Shown here piece by piece: positions 1 to 5,678 of a stretch of 7,366 bases of DNA. Each line of letters starts with the position of its first letter. Position 1 is the stretch's first letter. The notes under the pieces were generated by a model. That model was not told the DNA's origin. It did not search any database and saw only the letters and a program-made list of their open reading frames with translations. Source of the stretch: an uncultured Actinomycetes bacterium (GTDB lineage: Bacteria > Actinomycetota > Thermoleophilia > Gaiellales > Gaiellaceae). The translations under genes were made by a program, and so were the position numbers. The stretch covers positions 1-7,366 of the forward strand of contig CAIYXH010000309.1 of the NCBI GenBank assembly GCA_903930195.1. The letters run 5' to 3'.

Positions 1-1170
1 GACGGCGCGCTTCCCGGGCGCGGAGATGGTGGTCGGGATGCTCTCGATCTTGAGCGGCATCCCCTTTGCGACGGGATCGGTCGCATCGGTCTCGAGCACC
101 GCCGAGCCGCCGGCGTTCGCGGCGATGATCCGGCAGGAGACCGTGGCGCCGACAGCGGAGGCAGGCAAGACGTAGGTCGCCTTGGCGCTCGACTGGAGCA
201 CGGCGCCGGTTGCGGTATTGACGAACGCGTAGGTGAACTGGGCGTCGCCGATCCAGTTGCCCGTCGTGCAGAGCAGCTGGGAGCCGACCTGGAGCGGGTC
301 GTCCCAGGTGAGACGGATGTAGGTGGAATCGTCCGAGCGTGGCGCCACGGGCGGATGGTCGTTCCCCTGGATGAACGACTCGATCTCGGCGGCGCCGACG
401 TAGACGAAGATCCCGTGCGAGGCGGCGGCGCACCCGACCGGCGACGCGCTGACGATCCCGACCAGGATGTGCGAGCCGTCCGTCACGAGGCCGCCGCCGC
501 TATCACCGCTGCAGACCGCACCGGTCGAACTGGCCGCGCAGATGGCGATCGCGTCGTCATCCGGCACGACCCGGTTGGTGCCGCCGCAGTCCCCCTGCGT
601 GTCGACGGTGGCGGTGAGCTCGTTGAGGGAGCCGTTCGGGCTCGCGCTGCTGCTCTCGCGGCCGAAGCCGATCGCGTCGACGGTCGCGCCGGCCGGATAG
701 GCGAACGAGGCGCCCGGGAGCGTGACGGCCTGCACCGCCGGGCCGGAGAGATCGAGCGGGCTGTCGAGCGCGAGCACCGAGACGTCGTCGGGCGAGGCTC
801 CGCTCGACCAGACGTAGCCCGGGTGGACGCGGAACGAGGTGACGTTGCGGTCCTGCTCCGCGTCCGTCCCGAGTGGGGTGGCGGCGTTCGAGATGCCGGC
901 GCGGATGCTCAGCGCGGTCGGGAGCGCCTGGTTCCCGGCGTCGTCGTAGACACAGTGACCTGCCGTGACGATGTGCGACGCGTCGACGATGACCCCGGTG
1001 CAGGTGTAGCGCCCGGTTGCGGCGGTCTGGGTGACGTAGACCGTCCAGGGAGCAGCTTGCACCTGTAGGCCCGTGCCGCCGACGATCCGGGTCGCCGCAG
1101 GCGCCGCCTGGGCGAATGCGAGGACGGCAAGCGCGAGGCCCGCCAGTGTGCATCGTCCCGCGTTCCGCAT
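1..1170 (-). CDS. Secreted trypsin-like (S1 family) serine protease with C-terminal Ig-like domain, 3' end outside window
   Basis: A frame on the minus strand stays open for all 390 codons from the ATG at 1170 to the window edge. Residues 1-26 are a signal peptide (hydrophobic core about 8-21, AAPAA cleavage region), so the product is exported. The chymotrypsin fold follows: mature N-terminus RIVGG (28-32), catalytic His72 in TAGHC, Asp129 in DDVSVLAL and Ser224 in GDSGGG. Cysteine pairs expected from the family are present (57/73, 195/211, 220/247). From about 272 to 367 there is an Ig-like domain with its own cysteine pair (301/346), of a type I recall as frequent in Solirubrobacterales exported proteins. 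The residue matching the S1-pocket position 189 is Ala218, so Lys/Arg specificity is unlikely; the substrate is unknown. The gene lies 23 nt downstream of moaA on the same strand. No Shine-Dalgarno is evident. An in-frame GTG at 1188 is an alternative start adding six residues. Confidence 0.9.
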   Translation of the reverse strand, partial: MRNAGRCTLAGLALAVLAFAQAAPAATRIVGGTGLQVQAAPWTVYVTQTAATGRYTCTGVIVDASHIVTAGHCVYDDAGNQALPTALSIRAGISNAATPLGTDAEQDRNVTSFRVHPGYVWSSGASPDDVSVLALDSPLDLSGPAVQAVTLPGASFAYPAGATVDAIGFGRESSSASPNGSLNELTATVDTQGDCGGTNRVVPDDDAIAICAASSTGAVCSGDSGGGLVTDGSHILVGIVSASPVGCAAASHGIFVYVGAAEIESFIQGNDHPPVAPRSDDSTYIRLTWDDPLQVGSQLLCTTGNWIGDAQFTYAFVNTATGAVLQSSAKATYVLPASAVGATVSCRIIAANAGGSAVLETDATDPVAKGMPLKIESIPTTISAPGKRAV

Positions 1171-1180
1171 GCGCGGAACG
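1161..1180 (-). repeat. Perfect 8-bp inverted repeat spanning the protease start codon
   Basis: CGTTCCGC (1161-1168) and GCGGAACG (1173-1180) are exact reverse complements around the 4-nt loop ATGC. On the minus-strand mRNA the AUG of the protease lies across the loop and the first base pair. No T-run follows, so it is not an intrinsic terminator for moaA. It could hinder initiation at 1170, or indicate that the GTG at 1188 is the true start. The sequence shows the structure; any function is inference. Confidence 0.5.
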
Positions 1181-1193
1181 CTACCCACGGCGG

Positions 1194-2207
1194 TCAGCCG
1201 CCGATGTAGCTCATCTCGACCCTCGGCTCGTCCTTCGACGAGTCGAACGTCGCTTCCGAGCGCAGCTCCGAGTAGCGGTCGCCACGCACGCGCCAGATCC
1301 CGGCGAGGCGGTCGGCGAGGTCTGCGTCGGAGGCGCCGTCGCGGATCAGGGCCCGGAGATCGTGCCCGCGGACGGCGAAGAGGCAGGTGTAGAGCTTTCC
1401 CTCGGCGGAGAGGCGCGCGCGGCTGCAGTCGCCGCAGAACGGCTCGGTGACGGAGGCGATCACGCCGATCTCCCCGGAGCCGTCGGCATAGCTCCAGCGC
1501 TTCGCGACCTCGCCGCGGTAGTGCGGGTCGGTGGGCACGATCGGGAACTCGCGGTTGATCGTCTCGACGATCTCGGCGGCGGGGACGACCTGATCCATCC
1601 GCCAGCCGTTCGTCGCGCCGACGTCCATGAACTCGATGAAGCGGAGCACATGGCCGTGCTCGCGGAAGTAGCGGGCGAGCGGGACGATCTGATCCTCGTT
1701 GACGCCGCGCTTGACCACGGAGTTCACCTTGACGGGTAGTCCCGCTGTGGCAGCAGCAGCGATGCCCTCGAGCACGCGCTCCACCGGGAAGTCGACGTCG
1801 TTCATCTTCCGGAACGTCTCGTCGTCCATCGCGTCGAGGCTGACGGTGATCCGGGTGAGGCCCGCGTCCTTCAGCAGTTGGGCCTTGCGGGGCAGGAGCG
1901 AGGCATTCGTCGTGAGCGTGACCTCGACGCCGAGCTCGGCCAGCATCGAGATCAGCCGCTCGAGCTCCACGCGCACGAGCGGCTCGCCGCCCGTGAGCCG
2001 GAGCTTCTCCACGCCGAGGCCGACCGCGGTCTTGGCGACGCGCGTGATCTCCTCGAAGCTGAGCAGCTCGCGCCGGTCGAGAAAACGATGATCGTGGCCG
2101 AACACGGTCTTCGGCATGCAATAGGTACAGCGAAAGTTGCACCGGTCCGTGACCGAGATCCGCAGATCTCGGAGGGGCCGCCCGAATGCGTCCGCTACGT
2201 GCTCCAT
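1194..2207 (-). CDS. moaA: GTP 3',8-cyclase MoaA (molybdenum cofactor biosynthesis)
   Basis: This radical SAM enzyme converts GTP to 3',8-cyclo-7,8-dihydro-GTP, which MoaC turns into cyclic pyranopterin monophosphate, the first steps of molybdenum cofactor synthesis in the cytoplasm. The 337 residues match the usual family length. The N-terminal [4Fe-4S] cluster that binds SAM uses Cys23, Cys27 and Cys30 (CNFRCTYC); the SAM-binding GGEP is at 73-76. The second, substrate-binding cluster uses Cys258, Cys261 and Cys275, with the GTP-contacting arginines in SRARLS (262-267). The chain ends in the double glycine typical of MoaA, which is needed for activity in studied homologues. An in-frame TAG lies six nt upstream of the ATG, so 2207 is the most upstream start possible. 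No Shine-Dalgarno is visible. No other moa or moe gene is in the window; the next gene downstream is an unrelated protease. Confidence 0.97.
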   Translation of the reverse strand: MEHVADAFGRPLRDLRISVTDRCNFRCTYCMPKTVFGHDHRFLDRRELLSFEEITRVAKTAVGLGVEKLRLTGGEPLVRVELERLISMLAELGVEVTLTTNASLLPRKAQLLKDAGLTRITVSLDAMDDETFRKMNDVDFPVERVLEGIAAAATAGLPVKVNSVVKRGVNEDQIVPLARYFREHGHVLRFIEFMDVGATNGWRMDQVVPAAEIVETINREFPIVPTDPHYRGEVAKRWSYADGSGEIGVIASVTEPFCGDCSRARLSAEGKLYTCLFAVRGHDLRALIRDGASDADLADRLAGIWRVRGDRYSELRSEATFDSSKDEPRVEMSYIGG

Positions 2208-2218
2208 CGCTGACTACT

Positions 2219-2247
2219 ACCGTAGCGCGTTCGGCGGCTCTCGTCAC
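2219..2247 (-). promoter_or_regulatory. Candidate sigma70-type promoter of moaA
   Basis: On the minus strand, GTGACG (2242-2247, 4 of 6 to the -35 consensus) is followed after exactly 17 nt by TACGGT (2219-2224), which fits the loose actinobacterial -10 pattern TAnnnT. Transcription would start only a few nucleotides before the moaA ATG, consistent with a leaderless or near-leaderless mRNA and with the missing Shine-Dalgarno. The match is modest and could be chance. Confidence 0.3.
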
Positions 2248-2292
2248 CGAATCGACACCAGATTTTTCGGCTGCGGATAGAACTCCGCTGCG

Positions 2293-3120
2293 GTGACCGC
2301 CATTTTGCTCTCGCTTGCGTCTGCGGCGACCTTCGGCGGGATGACGGTTGCGATCCGCGCGGGGATGCGCGGAGACGACGCAGCCGGCTCGGCGGCGGCA
2401 ATGCTCGTCTGGTCGACCCTTGTCACCGCGGTCGCGGCACTGCCGCGTCACGACCTCCACGACGCCTGGCCGTTTCTCCTCGCGGGCGTCTTTGCGCCGG
2501 GTTGCTCGCAGGCGCTCTTCACCCGCTCCGTGCGCGAGGCCGGGCCATCGCGCACCTCGGTGACGTCCGGGACGGCACCGCTCCTCGCCGTCGGGATCGC
2601 GCTCGTCTTCCTCGGCGAGCCGGTGAGCGCGGGGCGGCTCGCCGGCGCGCTCTGCGTCGTCGCGGGCGGCGTCCTCCTGGCGTTCGAGCGCGACCGGCCC
2701 GGCCACGTCCGTCCGGCCGCGCTCCTCTATGCCGTCGCAGCGACCGTGCTCTTCGCGGTGCGCGACAACGTCGTGCGGGCCCTCCACACCCACGGCGGCA
2801 GCCCGCGCACGGCGGCGACCGCGACGATGCTCTCCGGGCTCTGCGTCTCGCTCCTCTGGGCGCGCCGCCTGCCGTCGCGCCCGGAGATCGGATGGCTCGC
2901 GCCCGCCGGGATCCTCTTCGGGCTCTCCTACGTCTGCCTCTTCGAGGCGTACTTCCACGGACGCGTCTCGGTCGTCTCGCCGCTCGTCGCGACCGAGTCG
3001 CTCTGGGGCGTGGGGCTCTCGCTCGTGCTCTTCCGGGCCAGCGAGGGGATCGGCCGCCGGGTCGTCGGCGGGGCGGCGCTCGTCGTCGCCGGCGGCGTGC
3101 TGATCGGCGTCTTCGCCTAG
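2293..3120 (+). CDS. EamA/DMT-family transporter, 10 transmembrane segments
   Basis: The 275-residue product is an inner-membrane protein of the drug/metabolite transporter superfamily, with two EamA repeats of about five helices each. Hydrophobic segments lie near 2-22, 33-50, 58-76, 88-107, 114-131, 142-158, 172-190, 198-220, 226-247 and 257-274. The ends of the two repeats resemble each other: LGEP followed by a Gly/Ala/Val-rich helix ending VAGGVLLA (about 123-130), and later VAGGVLIG (265-272), as is typical of this family. Family members export or import small metabolites, but the substrate cannot be read from the sequence. The start is a GTG; an in-frame TAG 15 nt upstream excludes earlier starts and no Shine-Dalgarno is visible, so leaderless translation is plausible. 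It is transcribed divergently from moaA and ends 117 nt before dnaK; nothing ties it functionally to either. Confidence 0.9.
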   Translation: MTAILLSLASAATFGGMTVAIRAGMRGDDAAGSAAAMLVWSTLVTAVAALPRHDLHDAWPFLLAGVFAPGCSQALFTRSVREAGPSRTSVTSGTAPLLAVGIALVFLGEPVSAGRLAGALCVVAGGVLLAFERDRPGHVRPAALLYAVAATVLFAVRDNVVRALHTHGGSPRTAATATMLSGLCVSLLWARRLPSRPEIGWLAPAGILFGLSYVCLFEAYFHGRVSVVSPLVATESLWGVGLSLVLFRASEGIGRRVVGGAALVVAGGVLIGVFA

Positions 3121-3151
3121 TCCCGGCGCCCTCGGCGGGCTTCCAAGGATC

Positions 3152-3160
3152 TGATATAAA
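3152..3160 (+). promoter_or_regulatory. Extended -10 promoter of the dnaK operon
   Basis: TGATATAAA combines a TG extended -10 motif (3152-3153) with the hexamer TATAAA (3155-3160, 5 of 6 to consensus) in an AT-richer pocket of otherwise very GC-rich DNA. No good -35 hexamer lies 17 nt upstream (TCGGCG at 3132-3137), which is tolerable for an extended -10 promoter. A start near 3167 would give a leader of about 70 nt before dnaK. Placement is inferred from sequence only. Confidence 0.5.
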
Positions 3161-3174
3161 GTGACTAAGATTTT

Positions 3175-3198
3175 CTGAGCGGGGTACTCCCGTCTCGG
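3175..3198 (+). promoter_or_regulatory. Imperfect inverted repeat / leader hairpin upstream of dnaK
   Basis: CTGAGCGGG (3175-3183) pairs with CCCG (3189-3192) and CTCGG (3194-3198) across the loop GTACT, with one bulged T (3193) and one G-U pair, giving a 9-bp stem in the predicted dnaK leader. As DNA, its TGAG...ACTC halves faintly recall the HspR operator HAIR (CTTGAGT-N7-ACTCAAG), but the spacing between GAGC and ACTC is 5 nt, not 7, and the outer bases do not match. It may act as an RNA structure, a diverged operator, or neither. Confidence 0.4.
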
Positions 3199-3204
3199 TT
3201 CAAG

Positions 3205-3217
3205 TGCAGTCACTGCA
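3205..3217 (+). promoter_or_regulatory. Perfect palindrome between promoter and dnaK start
   Basis: TGCAGT-C-ACTGCA is an exact inverted repeat with a single central base, ending 20 nt before the dnaK ATG. It lies downstream of the predicted promoter and just before the purine-rich stretch AAAGAGAG (about 3221-3228) that probably serves as the ribosome binding site. Its position suits a repressor operator or a small leader hairpin. It matches neither CIRCE nor HAIR as I know them. Confidence 0.4.
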
Positions 3218-3237
3218 ACGAAAGAGAGACACACAAC

Positions 3238-5151
3238 ATGGCGAAAACGATCGGTATCGACCTCGGCACGACGAACTCGTGCATGGCGGTGCTCGAGGGC
3301 GGCGAGCCCACAGTGATCGCGAATGCCGAGGGCGGCCGGACGACGCCGTCCGTGGTCGGCTTCGCGAAGGACGGCCAGCGGCTCGTCGGCGCTCCGGCGC
3401 GGCGGCAGCAGGTCACGAACCCGCAGAACACGATCTTCTCGGTCAAGCGCTTCATGGGTCGCAAGTTCGACGAGGTCGGGGAGGAGCTGAAGATCGTCCC
3501 GTACGCGGTCGTCCAGGGCCCGAACGGCGACGTGCGCGTCGATGCCGGTGGCAGCGAGTACGCGCCACCGGAGATCAGCGCGATGATCCTGCAGAAGCTC
3601 AAGGCCGACGCCGAGGCCTATCTCGGCGAGGCGGTCTCGGACGCCGTGATCACGGTGCCCGCCTACTTCAACAACGCCCAGCGCGAGGCCACGAAGGACG
3701 CGGGCAAGATCGCCGGCCTCAACGTGCTGCGGATCATCAACGAGCCGACCGCGGCGGCGCTCGCCTACGGCCTCGACAAGGAAGGCGTCGAGCAGACGAT
3801 CCTCGTCTTCGACCTCGGCGGCGGCACGTTCGACGTGTCGGTGCTCGAGCTCGGCGACGGCGTCTTCGAGGTCAAGTCGACTAACGGTGACAACCACCTC
3901 GGCGGCGACAACTTCGACAAGGCCGTCGTCGACTGGATGGTCGCGGAGTTCAAGCGCGACCAGGGCATTGACCTCGCCGCCGACCCGATGGCGCTGCAGC
4001 GCCTCTACGAGGCCGGCGAGAAGGCGAAGATCGAGCTCTCGTCGACGATGACGACGCAGATCAACCTGCCGTTCATCACCGCGACCCCCGAGGGTCCGAA
4101 GCACCTCGACCTCCAGCTCACGCGGGCGAAGCTCGATGAGCTCGCGCACGACCTGGTCGAGCGCACCGTCGGCCCGACCAAGGCCGCGCTCACCGATGCC
4201 GGGCTCGACGCGTCGAAGATCGATCACGTCGTGCTCGTCGGCGGCATGACCCGGATGCCGGCTGTCCAGGCGAAGGTCAAGGAGCTGATCGGCAAGGAGC
4301 CCCACAAGGGCGTCAACCCGGACGAGGTCGTCGCCGTCGGCGCGGCGGTCCAGGGCGGCGTGCTCAAGGGTGAGGTCAAGGACGTGCTGCTCCTCGACGT
4401 CACTCCGCTCTCGCTCGGCATCGAGACGAAGGGCGGCGTGATGACGAAGCTGATCGAGCGGAACACCACCATCCCGACCCGCAAGGCCGAGGTCTTCACG
4501 ACTGCCGAGGACAACCAGCCCTCCGTCGAGGTGCATGTCCTCCAGGGCGAGTCCGAGATGGCGCTCTACAACAAGACGCTCGGCAAGTTCCAGCTCGTCG
4601 GCATCCCGGCCGCACCCCGCGGCATGCCGCAGGTCGAGGTCGCGTTCGACATCGACGCGAACGGGATCATCAACGTCCACGCCAAGGATCTCGGTACGGG
4701 GAACGAGCAGCAGATCAAGATCGAGGGCGGCTCGGGCCTCTCCGAGGACGAGGTCTCGCGGATGATCAAGGACGCCGAGGCCCACGCCGACGAGGCCGGC
4801 AAGCTCAAGGAGCTCGCCGATACCCGCAACGTCGCCGAGTCCCTCGCCTACCAGACCGAGAAGACGCTCGCGGACAACCGCGACAAGCTCGAGGAGGCCG
4901 AGGCCTCGACGATCGAGGGCCGGATCATGGAGCTCCGCGGCGTGCTCGACTCGGGCGACATCGCCGAGATCAAGGCGAAGACGGACGCCCTCCAGGAGGC
5001 GTCGACCAAGCTCGCCGAGGCGCTCTACGCCCAGGCGACGGCGGCCGCGTCGGCTCCGACCTCCGACGGCGCCGAGAACGCGCCCGACGACGAGGTCATC
5101 GAGGATGCCGACTTCGAGGTCGTCGAGGACTCCGAGGAGACGAAGGCTTGA
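3238..5151 (+). CDS. dnaK: Molecular chaperone DnaK (Hsp70)
   Basis: DnaK is the cytoplasmic ATP-driven Hsp70 that binds exposed hydrophobic peptides, with DnaJ stimulating ATP hydrolysis and GrpE exchanging nucleotide. At 637 residues it is full length. Visible ATPase-domain motifs are IGIDLGTTNS (5-14), the phosphate-2 motif DLGGGTFDVS (192-201) and the adenosine motif VLVGGMTRMP (332-341). The interdomain linker DVLLLDVTP is at 382-390, followed by the beta-sandwich substrate domain (about 391-505), the helical lid, and an acidic tail around DADFEVVED (623-631). Residues about 75-112 hold an insertion of roughly 22 residues relative to mycobacterial and Bacillus DnaK, resembling E. coli DnaK instead. 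The ATG is preceded by the purine-rich AAAGAGAG. It is the first gene of a tight operon; the last four bases overlap the grpE start. Control by the downstream-encoded HspR is likely, but a standard operator is not visible. Confidence 0.98.
   Translation: MAKTIGIDLGTTNSCMAVLEGGEPTVIANAEGGRTTPSVVGFAKDGQRLVGAPARRQQVTNPQNTIFSVKRFMGRKFDEVGEELKIVPYAVVQGPNGDVRVDAGGSEYAPPEISAMILQKLKADAEAYLGEAVSDAVITVPAYFNNAQREATKDAGKIAGLNVLRIINEPTAAALAYGLDKEGVEQTILVFDLGGGTFDVSVLELGDGVFEVKSTNGDNHLGGDNFDKAVVDWMVAEFKRDQGIDLAADPMALQRLYEAGEKAKIELSSTMTTQINLPFITATPEGPKHLDLQLTRAKLDELAHDLVERTVGPTKAALTDAGLDASKIDHVVLVGGMTRMPAVQAKVKELIGKEPHKGVNPDEVVAVGAAVQGGVLKGEVKDVLLLDVTPLSLGIETKGGVMTKLIERNTTIPTRKAEVFTTAEDNQPSVEVHVLQGESEMALYNKTLGKFQLVGIPAAPRGMPQVEVAFDIDANGIINVHAKDLGTGNEQQIKIEGGSGLSEDEVSRMIKDAEAHADEAGKLKELADTRNVAESLAYQTEKTLADNRDKLEEAEASTIEGRIMELRGVLDSGDIAEIKAKTDALQEASTKLAEALYAQATAAASAPTSDGAENAPDDEVIEDADFEVVEDSEETKA
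5134..5139 (+). promoter_or_regulatory. Shine-Dalgarno sequence for grpE inside the dnaK 3' end
   Basis: GAGGAG lies 8 nt before the TTG at 5148, the best ribosome binding site spacing near this junction. It supports the unusual TTG start over the in-frame GTG at 5175 and implies that grpE translation is coupled to the end of dnaK. Confidence 0.6.
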
Positions 5152-5678
5152 TCGACGAGCCGAATCAGGATGCGGTGGAGACGTCGGAGGTCGACGTCTC
5201 CACCGATCTCCCTGCCGAGCCGGAGGACGAGCTCACCGTCGTCACGCGCCAGCGCGACGACTATCTGGACGCGCTCCAGCGCCTGAAAGCAGAGTTCGAC
5301 AACTACCGCAAGCGCGCCGCGCGCGACCAGAGCGATCTGGCGGCGCGGGCGTCCGAGCGGCTCGTGAAGGCGCTCCTTCCCGTGCTCGACGATCTCGAGC
5401 GCGCGGTCGAGGCTGCGAGCTCGCACGAGCCCGCCGTGCTCGAGGACGGCGTGCGCCTCGTGCACCGCTCGCTCGAGGACGCTCTCCTCAAGGAAGGCCT
5501 CGTGGAGGTCGAGACGGAGGGGGCGTTCGACCCGCACACACAGGAGGCGCTCCTCTCGCAGCCGTCCGAGGCCGAGGAGGGGACCGTGATCCAGGTGCTG
5601 CAGAAGGGCTACCGGCTCGGCGACCGCGTCGTGCGGCCGGCCCGGGTCATCGTCAGCGCCGGCGGGGGTAATGGCTAA
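5148..5678 (+). CDS. grpE: Nucleotide exchange factor GrpE
   Basis: GrpE is the dimeric cytoplasmic cochaperone that releases ADP from DnaK. The 176-residue product shows the family layout: a variable acidic leader (1-28), a long coiled-coil helix (about 30-90, containing AEFDNYRKRAARD at 48-60), a shorter helical region, and the C-terminal beta domain that contacts the DnaK ATPase domain (about 118-171, with GAFDPHTQEAL, GTVIQVLQKGY and PARVIVS). I chose the TTG at 5148, overlapping the dnaK stop in TTGA, because GAGGAG sits 8 nt upstream; GTG at 5175 would also keep all conserved parts. The leader codons for residues 9-20 contain a perfect 14-bp inverted repeat, described separately. The last 8 nt overlap dnaJ. 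Confidence 0.96.
   Translation: MIDEPNQDAVETSEVDVSTDLPAEPEDELTVVTRQRDDYLDALQRLKAEFDNYRKRAARDQSDLAARASERLVKALLPVLDDLERAVEAASSHEPAVLEDGVRLVHRSLEDALLKEGLVEVETEGAFDPHTQEALLSQPSEAEEGTVIQVLQKGYRLGDRVVRPARVIVSAGGGNG
5173..5205 (+). repeat. Perfect 14-bp inverted repeat (strong mRNA hairpin) at the 5' end of grpE
   Basis: CGGTGGAGACGTCG (5173-5186) and CGACGTCTCCACCG (5192-5205) are exact reverse complements around the 5-nt loop GAGGT. It starts 25 nt after the grpE start codon. The last stem base plus the loop reads GGAGGT, a perfect anti-Shine-Dalgarno complement, yet no start codon follows at a usable distance. No T-run follows, so it is not a standard terminator. It falls in the non-conserved acidic leader of GrpE, where codon choice is free to build structure. 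Confidence 0.75.

Noticed and set aside
355..1068. 237-codon plus-strand open frame opposite the protease
   Set aside because: It is Arg/Asp/Gly-rich with no domain pattern, and lies antisense to a frame with signal peptide, complete catalytic triad and disulfide cysteines.
557..1153. 198-codon minus-strand open frame beginning MHTGG
   Set aside because: It is the shifted frame of the protease gene; its Arg/His-rich composition is typical of out-of-frame GC-rich DNA.
1116..1739. 207-codon plus-strand open frame opposite moaA
   Set aside because: The opposite strand encodes a complete MoaA with both cluster motifs; this frame shows no recognisable features.
3121..3145. Possible intrinsic terminator after the EamA gene
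   Set aside because: The GC-rich sequence CCCGGCG...CGGCGGG forms only a mismatched stem and no T-run follows, so I do not call a terminator.
5025..5537. 170-codon minus-strand open frame over the dnaK-grpE junction
   Set aside because: It spans two well-supported genes in antisense and reads as a codon-bias shadow of them.
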